Origin: Epiperipatus broadwayi
Lineage: Eukaryota; Onychophora; Udeonychophora; Euonychophora; Peripatidae
Reading direction: 5' to 3'
Assembly: GCA_028023455.1 (NCBI GenBank)
Contig: JAQFVV010006650.1
Span: 1 to 64,000, forward strand
Length of the DNA stretch: 64,000 nucleotides
The notes under the pieces were generated by a model, which saw only the letters and a list, made by a program, of their open reading frames with translations, had not been told where the DNA came from and searched no databases. Positions 1 through 26,538 of the stretch are shown piece after piece. A program made the translations under genes and the position numbers. Positions within the stretch are counted from its first letter, which is position 1, and the number at the start of each line of letters is the position of its first letter.

Positions 1-29
1 ACTACTTCTGGTTTGACACCAGAAGTAGT
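1..29. repeat. Perfect 12-bp inverted repeat (hairpin)
   Basis: ACTACTTCTGGT (1-12) and ACCAGAAGTAGT (18-29) are exact reverse complements separated by a 5-base loop. It lies at the window edge, so it may be the end of a larger element cut off on the left. No function can be assigned. Confidence 0.8.
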
Positions 30-896
30 CATTGTAGTAGTGTAATAGTATATAAATAATATCTAGTATAATCCCTTTTGAGGAAAAAAATGAAATAACG
101 TGAAATTTTAAAAACTTTTTATTCTTACTTAAAAATATAGTCAATGGAAGGTGCAGATGTAATCAAAAGATTTTTTTTTATGTTTGGTTTTATTTTAGGA
201 TATAGCCATTAATAGGGTAGAGGGTTTGTTTGTTTCGTATATCGTCAATACAGTCTAAGTTGACATTTACTTGGTTTATCAGCTCTTAGGGCAGTAATCA
301 TTTTATTAGAATAATTTTCTGGTCCATTTGTTATGTACATTTAAAACGTATAGCATAAACAGCAGGATATAATTTACTCATCATTATTCCCATTATTATT
401 TTAATTAGTATCAGGATAATACTTATAGTATATTAATACTAAAACATTTATGCATTATCCAACTTTATTTTTAGCTCACGTGTTTCATTATTACATTCAA
501 ATATTTAATTATAGCAATAACAGTGTTTAAAACAAACTAATTTAATTACATTTGGATGTATAAATAAATTATGGACAAGTGAATTATATTATGACAAATA
601 ATGAAAAATATTTCATTTATTAAAGCTATTGTCATTAATTTTGTTATACTGCTTTAAAAACATTTGGTTATTAATGTAATGTTTTTATCTTTCATTTATT
701 TAAAAGACGAAATGATTTTTTTTTTTTTTACCACTATTTTTTTTTTACTGTCTGGTTTCTTTTTGCATATATAATGAGTTTAGGTGGTAGGCGGTGAAAT
801 TGACAATCATTTCTTTATTGATGTGACATTATCGTGAATAATTGGAGGATAAATATGATGTAATTATTATTCTAAAAGGTTATAAAAGTCGGTACT

Positions 897-995
897 TACT
901 ACTGTCAAAGGGGGCATTCCATTGTTATCACTGAAGAGGACATTCTACTATTACCTTTCAAGTGGGCATTTTCTTTATTACTTTGAAAGGCAGTT
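897..995. repeat. Degenerate minisatellite, period about 26 bp, 4 units
   Basis: Four imperfect units share the pattern TTACT-(C)TGAAAGGGGCATT, with GGCATT, GGACATT, GGGCATT and GGCAGTT landmarks spaced about 26 bp apart. They are seen directly in the sequence. The strong unit divergence suggests an old local duplication. Confidence 0.55.
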
Positions 996-3197
996 AATTA
1001 AAACTTTATAAAAAAAAAAGTTATAGTAAACCAGTATAACTATAACTAAATTATTATTGGCAAAGTTTAATTGCAAATTTGTATATTTCTCTTCCAAAGA
1101 GCAATTTGAAATTTTAATTGCTTTTATTATTCACGAAATGTACACGTAAACAACAGAAGATACATTAGTTCGCTCCTACCTGAAGGTTTAAACTATTCTA
1201 ACGCAGGCCAAAATACATATAAGTGTTTATTTAATTGTTCAATAAAAATTATTATTTACTTAAGGAAAAATGGAAAAACTTAATCTAACCTTTAAATTGC
1301 TTCATTTAAATGTAAAGTTGACTGGGAAGGAGAAAATAAGATTTAATTATTGTATTACAATTAAATATAAAGACTTTAATTATAACAGGAAAAGGAAATT
1401 TACTGCGTATTGCGGGTATATATTGATAAGATATGAACTTTTGTTAGATATTATCAAAACTGTTAAAAGTCAATTTTACGTTAAGTATAAAAAAAAATTA
1501 ATAATTAAAGTAAATGCAGGAAATATGCAACCTTATTATCATATATCTTCATTAGCACCTAAATTGCCTATGTTTTATCATTGAAATGAAGGATATAAAA
1601 TTAAGTATCATTGAGTATATTTTAATAATTATGTGCTTTTTAAATAGTGACAGGAAAGAAATTACCAAAACAAATAAAGGGACGCTGTTATATATACTGA
1701 CGACAAGTTGGTGTCAATAAATGTGATTAATTCTCATACCTATTTATGACTGACTGTATAAAAGTGTAATTGAATATCTCGGATATCTTAGGAATAAAAT
1801 ATCAACTTATAATTTACTTGCATTTAAAAAAAAAAAAAAAAATACATTGTTCATTAAGGAAGTCTATTATTTTAAACGTTAATTGCAATTCATTAGTGAA
1901 AACTAAAAACATTGAGTATGCTTTTACGTTGTTAACAAATCTTATTTTATTTCTCCTGCAGGAAGTGTTTTATTTGATGCATCAGTATATTTATCTTCGT
2001 GTTTACTGTTTTATATTCGTTTGTGTAGTTTACTTATTTTCTTTTACTCTTTGGAGATATAACAAGGATCGTCGTGGGAAAAGTTTTATGAACTTATATT
2101 TCATTTCATTCAGAAAGAAAAAAAAAGAAGAGAACTTTATTTTATGTAACGGTATATTTAGTATATAGTATTAGTTTTTTTAAAAAAAAAGTGTTATTAT
2201 CAAATATATTTATCACATGTATCCTTATGGTATTATTTTCAACCAGAACGTCTCCAAATAGCATAATAAGAGATGTATTATGCTGGTAATTTATTTTTAT
2301 TATCATTATTGTTTTAATAATATAAGTTTAGTCGCGTGTGCGTTGATAATTTTTGCACACAATAAACGAATGGGAGAATCTATTCAAAAAGGGGTGAACA
2401 ATTAGTTATAAAAAAATTAATTATATCAAATCTTACCGAAGGCATTTCGTTTATTAGTTGGTAAATAATTATTTTCAACTGCTATTTTATTTATAATGTA
2501 CAATTTCATTATTTACTTATTGCTGAATTTAATTACCGATTTGGGCCAATATAAATGCATTATATTATATTAAAAAAAAAAAAAAAAAGAAATTATTCGT
2601 CTTGTTTTGCTCAGTAGTTAATACTTATTTTCAAATGAACCTTTAAACATTACCAAATCTGAAATGTTATCAGATGTGAGATATTTATTTTTACCAATTT
2701 TAGCAGTAATCATTAATACTTTAATAGTGATTTTTTTTTTTTGTATACTGCAACTTTAAACTATCTGTATCTCATATGTTATACGCAGGTGTGTGTCTGT
2801 TATTAAAGTTATTTATGATTGTGTAATTGCCATTGAAAACGTCTTTAGATCAATCGGATTCGGGAGGAATCGGATGATCGATCATTTTGGAGAATTCATT
2901 GTTGTTTAAAAGAGAATTATTATTTCTTTGTTGTGACAAAATGATAGGTATTTTTGTGGCTATATGTTATAAAGTTTTGCAATATTTATAAATATTTTAT
3001 GGGATTAAGTCGTTATAGTTGTTAGATGAGTATTGAATGTGGATAATTTATCTAGTGTAGAGCAATGTAGTGTATTGAATTGAATATTCCTTTTCTTCTC
3101 CATGTATTGGAGCATAATTTGATAGGAGTGGATTAAGTCCTCCTTTTATATTTGATATAGAATTAAATGTGGATGAAGCTATAGAGATGTCAGTTTC

Positions 3198-3314
3198 CCA
3201 GTTTTAAATTTGGTGATGAGCTATTCCACCAATTATTGAGTCAAACATATATGAAGTTATTGTTGTATCCACACAGTTTTCATTTGGTGATGTGTTGTTC
3301 CACCAGTTATTTAG
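3198..3314. repeat. Two-unit tandem duplication, period 73 bp
   Basis: The stretch 3198-3241 (containing TTTGGTGATG and TTCCACCA) recurs at 3271-3314 with a handful of substitutions. It is not part of any larger element I can recognise. Confidence 0.6.
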
Positions 3315-4385
3315 TATGAAAGATAGACTTGGTAGTGGTTGTTATATTTATCTGAGTTATAAATCTGTGATCCCATATGAGTATTGGATGTTTTCCAGCT
3401 CATGCTATAGCCTAGTGTATAATAGTTTGTGATAAAAGGAAGAATAAAAGGAAAGTATGATGCCTTATAAAACAACTTTGTTATAGTTGATGAATAAAAT
3501 TGGTCGATCTTCACTTCCAACCGTATTATGATTATAGTTAATACATCATAAGCAAACCGATGAGATTTATTGACATTACTTAATTATAGTATTTGACACA
3601 CTGTATAAGACAGATACATGCACAGAGTATTAAATTTAATTCAATATAACAAAAAAAAAATTATCATTAAATGCAGAATTTTTCCCTTATCATTGAAAAA
3701 TATTTGTAATAGTTATTTAAATTTTAGTTCATTTATTCTATTCTAGATTATAATTGTATAAATAATTAATCAAGGACAGGATATTGGTTGGTGAGCACCA
3801 AGACTTATTTATATTTGGCAAAGCAAAACCTAAATTTAATAGTATATTTTACTTAAAACTACAAAGCAAAATTGCCTTTGGTTAACAAAAGTATTATTAT
3901 TTTTTTTTTTTTGTGGTAAGATGATTTCAGATTATTCCAGGAAAATCCCCTTATTTTGAGTTATTTCATATAATTAAACATAATAATGCAAAATCCTAGC
4001 TTATGTAATCTTTAGAATTGTAATTATGTTGTTAGAAAATTTAGTTGGAAAAATAATTACTATTCAATAAATGTTGAATAAAAAGGTAATTTTGGTAATT
4101 AGTCATTAAAGTGTAAAGCACATTTATTAGTTTATCTTGTAACAGTCCACCAGTGATCCATAATAACTAAATGGCCAGTGGTCACAATAGATAATAGGAA
4201 TTTATTGAATTCATTTAACATATTAGACCAATGTTGTCAAGTTATTAATTACTTTAAAGAATAAGTGTGGCAGATATATAAAATTAATGGGTTATATAAT
4301 GTTACATACTATGTATGAGTTATTCCTAAGGATCTTTAGTCCTTTATTGGATTGTGTCAGTATCAACAAAAGATAAATGTTGATT

Positions 4386-6466
<2,081 letters not shown>

Positions 6467-6669
6467 TTTAAAAATTATTTTATTATCATAAATTATGTTA
6501 CAATTGTTACATCATTATTGGCAATACATGTGTAGACTTGAATGGTTGAAGGTCTCTTAATAGTTCTATGGAGAATAAAAGTTCAGTAATAGACACTTAA
6601 ATTATGTGGCAGGAGTTTGTACAGTTCTGAAACTGACTGGTGAAAACATGAGTTCATTTTATTGAGTTA
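6467..6669 (-). other. Putative 3' UTR of the minus-strand LINE
   Basis: About 200 bp between the stop codon of the LINE C-terminal frame and the trinucleotide array. Its array-proximal end carries TACTAGTTTTAAAAA, the same short sequence found directly beside the other ACT array at 9002. This shared junction is why I regard it as part of the element. No polyadenylation signal can be assigned with confidence. Confidence 0.4.
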
Positions 6670-7473
6670 TTAATTGCTGCATTCATTGTGATTTTTAGTG
6701 GTATTTGGGAATTCAATTAAGCTCCAGGTGGATGTAACTATATCAATGTGAGCTATTAGATTATCTCTATCTTTGATCTTGATTAATTTCTTTATGAATA
6801 ATGATTGATATTTGCATGAAATGGGATTGAAAACAAAATGACACTTGAGGAACCAAAGCGTGAACAAGAGAAAAATTATCATTCTAATTGTGGTAAAAAA
6901 ACCTTGGGGAATGTTTTCAATTAACATTTGAAGGGTGGTTTTTGAATTGTGAGTAATTGTGGAGATAAAGTCTTTGTAATTTTGCAAGGTAGGACAGGTG
7001 TGGAGGAAATGATTCATGGTTTCATCTTCTCTATGACATAGAGAGCAAATTAGGTCAATGTTGGCATATTTCATTTTGGTTGACAGGAATGAATTGGCTG
7101 GTAGAGCATTGAGGTTGATTTTAATAATGAAGTCCAGATATTTTGGCTCAAGGTACCAAAACATAAATTTTGATATTAGTGATTTGTTTGTGACATTGAG
7201 GATAATGCTTGTATTTATGAGAGAGTCTGAATTGTTGAGAGAATAATGTGCTTCCCAGTAATTAATTTTTGTGAATGATTTATCCTGTAATTTGTTGAAA
7301 TTAGTATTAATTTTGGCAAGTTGATTTATGAATTTACTTTTTATTGGTGGAGGGGTGTCAGTGGATATAATTTTAATGAAAGATTGGAAAATAGGAAAAT
7401 TAGTAGATAGTTTTACTAGAGTGTTATGGGCTTTTGGTAGTAGAAGGTTGTGATTGAGTGCAATGATAGCCAT
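6670..7473 (-). CDS. LINE C-terminal region with CCHC zinc-knuckle motif (partial)
   Basis: The longest unbroken piece of the LINE, 267 codons. It carries CSLCHREDETMNHFLHTC, a C-x2-C-x8-H-x4-C motif typical of the region downstream of RT in many non-LTR elements, followed by a hydrophobic and basic tail (IIFLLFTLWFLKCHFVF). Upstream of the knuckle, STDTPPPIKSKFINQL and INYWEAHYSL are shared with the diverged copy at 19512-19955, which supports this as real family sequence. The first Met is arbitrary because the frame is an internal fragment. No restriction-like endonuclease signature was seen after the knuckle, so I do not place it in the R2/R4 group. Confidence 0.75.
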   Translation of the reverse strand: MAIIALNHNLLLPKAHNTLVKLSTNFPIFQSFIKIISTDTPPPIKSKFINQLAKINTNFNKLQDKSFTKINYWEAHYSLNNSDSLINTSIILNVTNKSLISKFMFWYLEPKYLDFIIKINLNALPANSFLSTKMKYANIDLICSLCHREDETMNHFLHTCPTLQNYKDFISTITHNSKTTLQMLIENIPQGFFTTIRMIIFLLFTLWFLKCHFVFNPISCKYQSLFIKKLIKIKDRDNLIAHIDIVTSTWSLIEFPNTTKNHNECSN

Positions 7474-8716
7474 TACATTTAGTATGTTTTTGTATCCTAT
7501 TGATACTAATGGAGGTATCTTTCTTATTCCAGATTAGTTTCATAGATAAAGAGTTGATTTTTTTAAAACTGTTGGTGAATTTTATGACTGGTGCATTGTA
7601 TAATAATTATTTTTTGGGACTATTAACATGTTGATTAGAGAAATTTTGCTATGTATTGACAGATAAGTATTGGATAGTGAATTAATTGTTTTTTTCCTTA
7701 GCTGGCAGTAACTGATTCAGTATTTTGCTTCTTGTGGCATAAGTAAGAGATGAAATGGAATTCCAAGAAAGTTGTGTGGTGTGGTTTTGGTTAAAGATGC
7801 TATTGGCTGGCCAGTGAAAATGTTCCATATTGCTGTTTTTCCATGTTGAATTTGAGTGCATGTGCTTAAGAATAGCTTGTAATTTAGGAAGTGACTTTTT
7901 AGAAGGCAGGAACACCAGTATATCATTCATATAGAAAAGATGGTTTATTTTCTGTTTCAGGTCTCCTATATGTATTTCAGGTATCTTTGCTTCTATTTCA
8001 GCAAGTAATGGTTTGATATAGGTGATGAAAAGCAGGGAACTCAGAGGGGATCCTGTGGGATGGAGGTGTGGGTTAGGAAGTTTGGAGACATCTTGCCATT
8101 GAGCATAATGTGAATATTTCTATTGTAAAGTAGATTAGCTAGTATGTACATCAGAGATATAGGAATGATGTGGCTACCGATTACTTCCAGTAGTTTTAAA
8201 ATTGGAATTGAATCAAATGCTGCTTCAATGTCAAGCTGAATCCCCACTGTCCCAGTTTTTTTGGTTAGTCTGATTTCTTCTATTATAGTCTTAAACAGGA
8301 CAAGTGATTTCCGGTATGGAGCTACCTTTTTTAGCAAACTGATATGTAGAAATTTTTGGGAGAATTAAAGGCTGAATTTTGTCTTTGACTATGAATTCAA
8401 TATTTTTTATGATAAGAGGGGACATTGATATTGATCTGAGGTTGGCTAACAGAGAAGGGTGAATGGGATTTTTGAAAAAGGGGACTAGCGATACTGGGTA
8501 GAGCTGCTCAATTGATTGAATTTGGTTAGAAAGATAAGTAATCATATTTAGTATTATTGGTGTTGTAAAGTAGTTAAGATGATGAAGTAAAAATTTGGGG
8601 ATGGCATGTACTCCGAGGTGAGAGTTACTTGAATATGCTTGGATTTTTGTAGCTATGTCATTTCTGGATATTTTATGATGATCTGTTGTGATGCAAAGTG
8701 GAAAGGAAACAAGCAA
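6670..8716 (-). pseudogene. 5'-truncated, frameshifted LINE reverse transcriptase
   Basis: Minus-strand coding relic of a non-LTR retrotransposon, broken into at least four frames (8716-8291, 8337-8041, about 8040-7682, 7473-6670). Reading downstream: an RT entry region (SLVPFFKNP...LRSISMSPLIIKNIEFI, like the NYRPISLL...KILEKI block of LINE RTs), the palm motif LDIEAAFDSIP, the template-grip motif as SIPQDPLSSLLF (the usual Gly of PQGD is missing), and the catalytic box as FYMNDILVF. In that box the usual YADD reads YMND, so one catalytic aspartate is lost. A C-terminal CCHC-type motif follows. No endonuclease domain is present: the 5' part stops at the ACT array at 8724. It is inactive. RT family membership is strong; the clade is not assigned. 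Confidence 0.85.
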
Positions 8717-8723
8717 GGTGGCA

Positions 8724-8923
8724 ATACTACTACTACAATCACTGCTACTGTTGCTACTAGTGCTTTAGCTGCAACTACTACTACTACTACTATCACTACT
8801 ACCACTATCACTGCTACTGCTGCTGTTGTCACTACTACTACTATATTACTACTACTACTACCACTACTACTACTACCACTACTACTACTACCACTACTAC
8901 TACTACTATGACTACTACTACTA

Positions 8924-8955
<32 letters not shown>

Positions 8956-9007
8956 TCTTCTACTACTACTACTACTACTACTACATCTACTCCTACTACT
9001 ACTACTA
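8724..9007. repeat. (ACT)n-rich trinucleotide array, about 284 bp
   Basis: ACT/CTA repeats with GCT, ACC and ATC variants, ending TACTAGTTTTAAAAA at 9002. It lies immediately upstream (in the minus sense) of the LINE's truncated 5' end. Tyr, Thr or Leu runs in translation are artefacts. Confidence 0.93.
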
Positions 9008-9260
9008 GTTTTAAAAAGTTTTTTATTTGGTCTATATTTTGATTACTTGTTAAAAATGTTACATAATTTCAAAAAAATGGCAAACAAAGGTTGCAAGACA
9101 CATAGAATTAAAACAAAATTGGGATGTGAAAACTCTTCTAAGTATACATTAATAAAGAGTAAGCTATCTATTGATAGTTGTGATAGTTTTATTATAAAAG
9201 CCCATCGCTGATTTAGTTTAGGTGTTAATGATGTAATTATAAATTTATTTAAATGCACAC
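9008..9260 (-). repeat. Possible 3' end of another LINE copy
   Basis: This minus-strand segment ends in the same AAAACTAGT-to-TAG-repeat junction as the 3' side of the LINE at 6670. It contains a 71-codon open frame (9258-9043) that I cannot match to the LINE C-terminus. It might be the 3' end of a related element whose tail is the array at 8724-9007. The evidence is only the shared junction of about 15 bp. Confidence 0.25.
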
Positions 9261-9292
9261 TGATTATGGAAGTACGACAAAACGTATGGAGT

Positions 9293-9372
9293 GGACATTA
9301 GGAATTTGCCCTGCTCGGTTCCTTTAAGGCATCCAAGAGGAATCAAAGGGTCTCCTTTCAGTTAATAGCAAA
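9293..9372 (-). repeat. Interspersed repeat, copy 1 (beside a TA tract)
   Basis: The reverse complement of this stretch matches 52939-53022, sharing GTTTGCTATTAACTGA, CTTTGATTCCT and CTTAAAGGAA...GAGCAGGGCAAATT, about 80% identical by eye. In both places the same side faces a (TA)n tract (9393-9497 and 52910-52930). This could be the end of a SINE or MITE; the full element is not definable from two copies. Confidence 0.7.
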
Positions 9373-9387
9373 CTCCATTCTGCAGCC

Positions 9388-9946
<559 letters not shown>

Positions 9947-10021
<75 letters not shown>
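9947..10021. repeat. Interrupted (TA)n microsatellite
   Basis: Two TA runs of about 43 and 28 bp separated by TTCA. Confidence 0.95.
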
Positions 10022-10148
10022 CAATGAAAGTGCTATTATACATCAGAGTTGTTTATTTAATGTTTTTATTTAATTTAATTTAAACAAGATTTATTACGGT
10101 AGTTAATATAGAAGTAACATGAGTCCCTTCATTACTACACATTTATTG

Positions 10149-11428
<1,280 letters not shown>

Positions 11429-12377
11429 AACCTAGTGTTATTGACACTTAGTTTACTTGGCATTATTTCTGCAGGAAAACAATGCTATTCTTTAAAGAAA
11501 TAAAAAGATAAAATAACAATAGTAATAATTGACTAATAAAGTATGCTATTCACTCACTTTGGCATGTTTTGGGTGAATAACTAATAGATTTAGTAACTCA
11601 ATGTCATTTTTAAAGAGAGAACATGAATAATTTAATTGAGATATTAATAATTAGAGCAAATTAATATGGTATAAAAGCTAAACAGTAATTGATTTTGGAT
11701 GGGTAGAGGGGGGAGTGGATGAGTGTCTTATCATAAAGCACAATAACTTCTGGTAATTTCTTTTTGTGAAAAAAAAAGAAATAATGTTTAAAGAATTATA
11801 CATCACTGATTGTTAATTTAATGTATTTATTATTATTTTTTTATATTGTCAAATTACTTTGTAATCCAGGTAAATAATACTAAAACTATATGATTGTAAT
11901 AGGTTTTTCCTTTCTTTTGTTTATGTTATAATCAAATGATTATTTTTCTGTAAGAGGTCGCTAAAGTAAAAAAAAAAGAATAACAACAAAACAGGACAGC
12001 CAATTACATAATGGATATTATTTTTTTTTTGAAAAAAGATAGTCTGCTTTTAGTTTTCAAGGAAGGAACAGTGCTGAAATTTGGTAACTCAATTTTTTTC
12101 ATTTTATTTTGCAGAAATAAATGTAATGAAAGTAAAATTTTAATAATATAAAGTGTGGCTAAAATTTTTTGATAAGACGTCCTGATTTTCTGTGCCATCT
12201 ACCTATTTAAAAACCTTTTATACATAAAATTTTATTGTCTCATGCTAAAGTTCAAAAATGACAGATGTAACTAAAGGAGTCACGAAAAATTATATTATAT
12301 CTAAATTAAGGAAAAGAAGTGATTTCCAAGAAAAAAAAATTATTTATTAACTTTATGTCATTTATTGATATTTTCTT

Positions 12378-15864
<3,487 letters not shown>

Positions 15865-15891
15865 ATATATATATATATATATATATATATT
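15865..15891. repeat. Short (TA)n with TTGTAACC edge
   Basis: TA run preceded by GGTTAG and followed by TTGTAACC, giving an inverted border with one mismatch, like the tract at 11302-11425. Confidence 0.85.
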
Positions 15892-19955
<4,064 letters not shown>

Positions 19956-20193
19956 AACCCTTTTACTATCAAAATTTTCACACACACATGCACATATTAC
20001 AAATATACAGCAATTCAATATATAGATGGATTTGAATTCAGAAGTTTTTAGTCTACTCATCCTCCATTCTCTCTGAAGCAGTAGATACACTAGTCAACAC
20101 ACATGTAAATCGATTTAGTCTTTGATATATTTATTTTATGCAGTTCCAACACTCATCATTAGGGCCAGAACATAATATTCCATACACAAACAC

Positions 20194-22569
<2,376 letters not shown>

Positions 22570-22647
22570 TTTGTGTACATGATCATGTGGGTTTGAACTT
22601 GGATGCCCTACAGTTTCCTCTGCTATCCAAGAAAATGTGATGATGAT
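22570..22647 (+). repeat. SINE-like sequence, copy 1, with TGA tail
   Basis: Contains GGTTTGAACTTGG, close to a pol III B box, then GATGCCCTACAGTTTCCTC and ends GAAAATGTGATGATGATT. The reverse complement of 25032-25092 repeats about 60 bp of it at roughly 90% identity by eye, including the identical TGATGATGATT end. A B-box-like block and a short simple-repeat tail are typical of tRNA-derived SINEs. The 5' head with an A box is not identified. Confidence 0.6.
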
Positions 22648-22680
22648 TTTTTTGTTATTTTATGCACCAACTATATGTAA

Positions 22681-24066
<1,386 letters not shown>

Positions 24067-24955
24067 TGTTAAATTTATGTCGGGCGTGAATGGCTATATA
24101 GTTTTGTAAAGTTGTATTAAGGGAGGGTAATCTTAGGTTATTCATTTCGTAGTTGAATTGGTTCAATGGATTGGATATATTTGTGTAATTAGTAGATGTA
24201 GCAGGAGATCCGCCATGTTCAGGATTACATATATACGCCACACACCCTTTGTTTGCCTATGGATGGGTTTGTAAGTCGGCAGAAGACCGCAGTCCATTCC
24301 TATGGAGTTTTTACTTTATTGATCTACTTGCCATCAGATGTCACATTCCTGGTGGTGGAGAGTCAATGTCTTCTCTATTTCTACTTATTGTTCAGATGTA
24401 CATTCCTGACAATATAGTATTTTGTGTTGTCGTATCATGCTACATTGAATACATGAATGTATCAGATGGATTGGCGCCAGTTGATGGCAAAATTTGTTGC
24501 CTAAGGTTAAATCAGGGAAGAAAATTGTTTTTTTTTCAAATGCAGATCTATGTAGCCTATTCATACCCGACCCTCTAAATAAAATATTAAACATTATAGC
24601 AAGCTATTTTAAATGTAAAATTAAAAATTAAGATAAAAATCTAAATGTTAAACTTATTCCTCGAATTTAGAATGATTTTACATGTGCGTAAATAAATATT
24701 TTTCTGTGTTAATTTCTGGCAGTGGCTTTTCTTATTTTTTTATATTTATATCTAAGGTTATATATTTTATTATCTCTGCGTCTCCACTGAGCTAGTGACA
24801 ATGGGCTAATGATCTAAATATGTAAATAAAGTGGAATCCTAACAGCGCGTATCTGCCTACTTTATAAATTTTTCTAGGCTCAAATGCCTAGATGGCGCCC
24901 TTGGTAGTGCGGTGCAGTGCGATGCGATCTCCCACTTCGTTTGGATCATTATAAT
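24067..24955 (+). repeat. Repeat family R, copy 1 (about 0.9 kb)
   Basis: Begins TGTTAAATTTATGTCGGGCG and runs collinearly with 60721-61685 and the reverse complement of 61690-62638. Shared landmarks in order: AAGGGAGGGT, TCCTATGGAGTTTTT, TGTTCAGATGTACATTCCTG, TGTATCAGATGGATTG, GGCCTAAGGTTAAAT-like, GGCAGTGGCTT and ATATCTGCCTAC. The 109-codon frame at 24249-24578 lies inside it and is not conserved as an open frame in the other copies, so it is not a gene. It could be an LTR or an unclassified non-autonomous element; starting with TG and ending near AATCATTATAAT leaves the type open. Confidence 0.85.
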
Positions 24956-25031
24956 ATATATATATATTGTACACATTCCAATTTAGCCTGTGATTAAATT
25001 TCAATAGTGAGTGCATAAAATTACAAAAAAA

Positions 25032-25095
25032 ATCATCATCACATTTTCTTGTATAGAAGATGAAGCTGTAGGGTATCCAAGTTCAAACATTAGAT
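25032..25095 (-). repeat. SINE-like sequence, copy 2 (inverted)
   Basis: The reverse complement reads TGTTTGAACTTGGATACCCT...GAAAATGTGATGATGATT and matches copy 1 at 22585-22647. It lies just downstream of repeat R copy 1. Confidence 0.6.
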
Positions 25096-25333
25096 GGGTT
25101 CAAACTCTGTTACAAGAAAGTTAAATAACACGAACATATTACCCTTAATACATATACTCATTTAAGCTATCATTAAGAGGTTAAAATGTATAAGGAATTA
25201 GACATATATATGTATGTGAATCAATTTGTAATCTTTTTTTTAAAGAAAATAAATATGGAAGGGATTAATTAGGCATAATTACTTATTTTAGAATGCTTTA
25301 ATTTTAAAATATTATACATTTGAAAAATACAGT

Positions 25334-25339
25334 TATGTG

Positions 25340-25387
<48 letters not shown>

Positions 25388-25393
25388 CACATA
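25334..25393. repeat. TA-cored perfect hairpin 1
   Basis: TATGTGCAAATA at the left and TATTTGCACATA at the right flank a TA run: a complete palindrome of about 60 bp. Confidence 0.9.
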
Positions 25394-25410
25394 TATATAT
25401 ATATATATAT

Positions 25411-25466
25411 GAGACAATCTTAAACAATATATATATATATATATATATATTGTTTAAGATTGTCTC
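25411..25466. repeat. TA-cored perfect hairpin 2
   Basis: GAGACAATCTTAAACAATAT (25411 on) and its exact reverse complement ending at 25466 flank a TA core. It lies 17 bp from hairpin 1, giving two adjacent cruciform-capable units. Confidence 0.92.
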
Positions 25467-26438
25467 AAATATAGATTTTTGTTTCAATCATATCTCAAAT
25501 TAATGAGGGTAGTGAAAAGAAATATTGTATATGCCTCCAAGCAATTCTGGGTTGTATAGAAATCATTAATTACTTTTAAAAAAGAAAATTCTGAGAAAGC
25601 CAAGGAATGTATTGTGAACTAAAAAGATCAAAAATGATGGCACCAAAAGACAAAGGGAATGTAAGAAAATGTTAAAGAAAAACAAAATTAAAAAAAAAAG
25701 TATTCAAGAAAGGAAATGGATTGGAGATCCGATAAAATTCTTTGCTCGGAAAGTGGAAAAAGGCAATTATAGACAGTGAGATTGAAACAGCTGAGCAGGA
25801 GAGAAGTGTAGATATATTAATGCCAATGATTATAATGATGGGTTAATTGCTGATACGTGAAGGGTTGCACCATCCGCTGCTGATACAAAGCTGAATCTAC
25901 ACACTGCCTGCCCACAGTAGAACATGGGAACCTTATTAATAATCTGTACTACTGAACATAGGACAAAATGGGGAGAATCATGTCTCAAAAAGTATGAATA
26001 AATTCATTTTGGAAGACTACATCAGTGAGAACTTAAATCGTGTCTCATCCTTAATCCAAATACACCATAATGCCAGACTTTACAAAAAGAACTAATATCA
26101 CTCTTTCATAAAGCAAACTTTGTGTACTTCAGGACTATGGAATTCAACCAGTTACATTATGTGACTGACCATATTATAATCCAGACCCTGGGGTTCATCA
26201 GGTAAAATGAACTTTGTATTTTTTATATAACTTGGAATTGCTTTTCATTGCCCTCATAATAATTTTATTTCATTAGTCTATGGTATTAAATTATTGCTTA
26301 TAACTGTAAGTAAAATATTTTTTTTTGTAAATTAGTATTTATTTGTTATATGTTAAGTTTTCTTTTTAGTTCGGGGTTTATAATGTTTTTTAGCTGGGAA
26401 TGATATAATTAGATTTTATAAATATTATGTTAAAATAT

Positions 26439-26442
<4 letters not shown>
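25467..26442. other. Unassigned region, possible decayed LINE tail
   Basis: More purine-rich on the plus strand at 25600-25850. One frame reads ...AGEKCRYINANDYNDG, loosely reminiscent of C-terminal tails of decayed LINEs, but stops are frequent and no catalytic motif is present. 25860-25940 is GC-richer and unassigned. Confidence 0.3.
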
Positions 26443-26506
<64 letters not shown>

Positions 26507-26507
26507 T

Positions 26508-26533
<26 letters not shown>
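26443..26533. repeat. Interrupted (TA)n with ATCAATA/TTGATAT inverted edges
   Basis: Three TA runs split by TTGA and GG. The first is bordered by ATATCAATAATATA and TATATTGATAT, so it is palindromic. Confidence 0.9.

Positions 26534-26538
<5 letters not shown>

Noticed and set aside
1270-2168. Two plus-strand frames of 104 and 132 codons as possible small genes
   Set aside because: Composition follows the AT-rich background (Lys, Asn, Ile, Phe, Tyr), with poly-A-encoded lysine runs and no recognisable domain.
6670-7473. Assignment of the LINE to the R2/R4 (restriction-like endonuclease) group
   Set aside because: The zinc knuckle fits many LINE clades and no restriction-like endonuclease motif follows it; the 5' half that would hold an alternative endonuclease is missing.
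24249-24578. 109-codon frame as a possible gene
   Set aside because: It lies inside repeat R and is not preserved as an open frame in the other two R copies.
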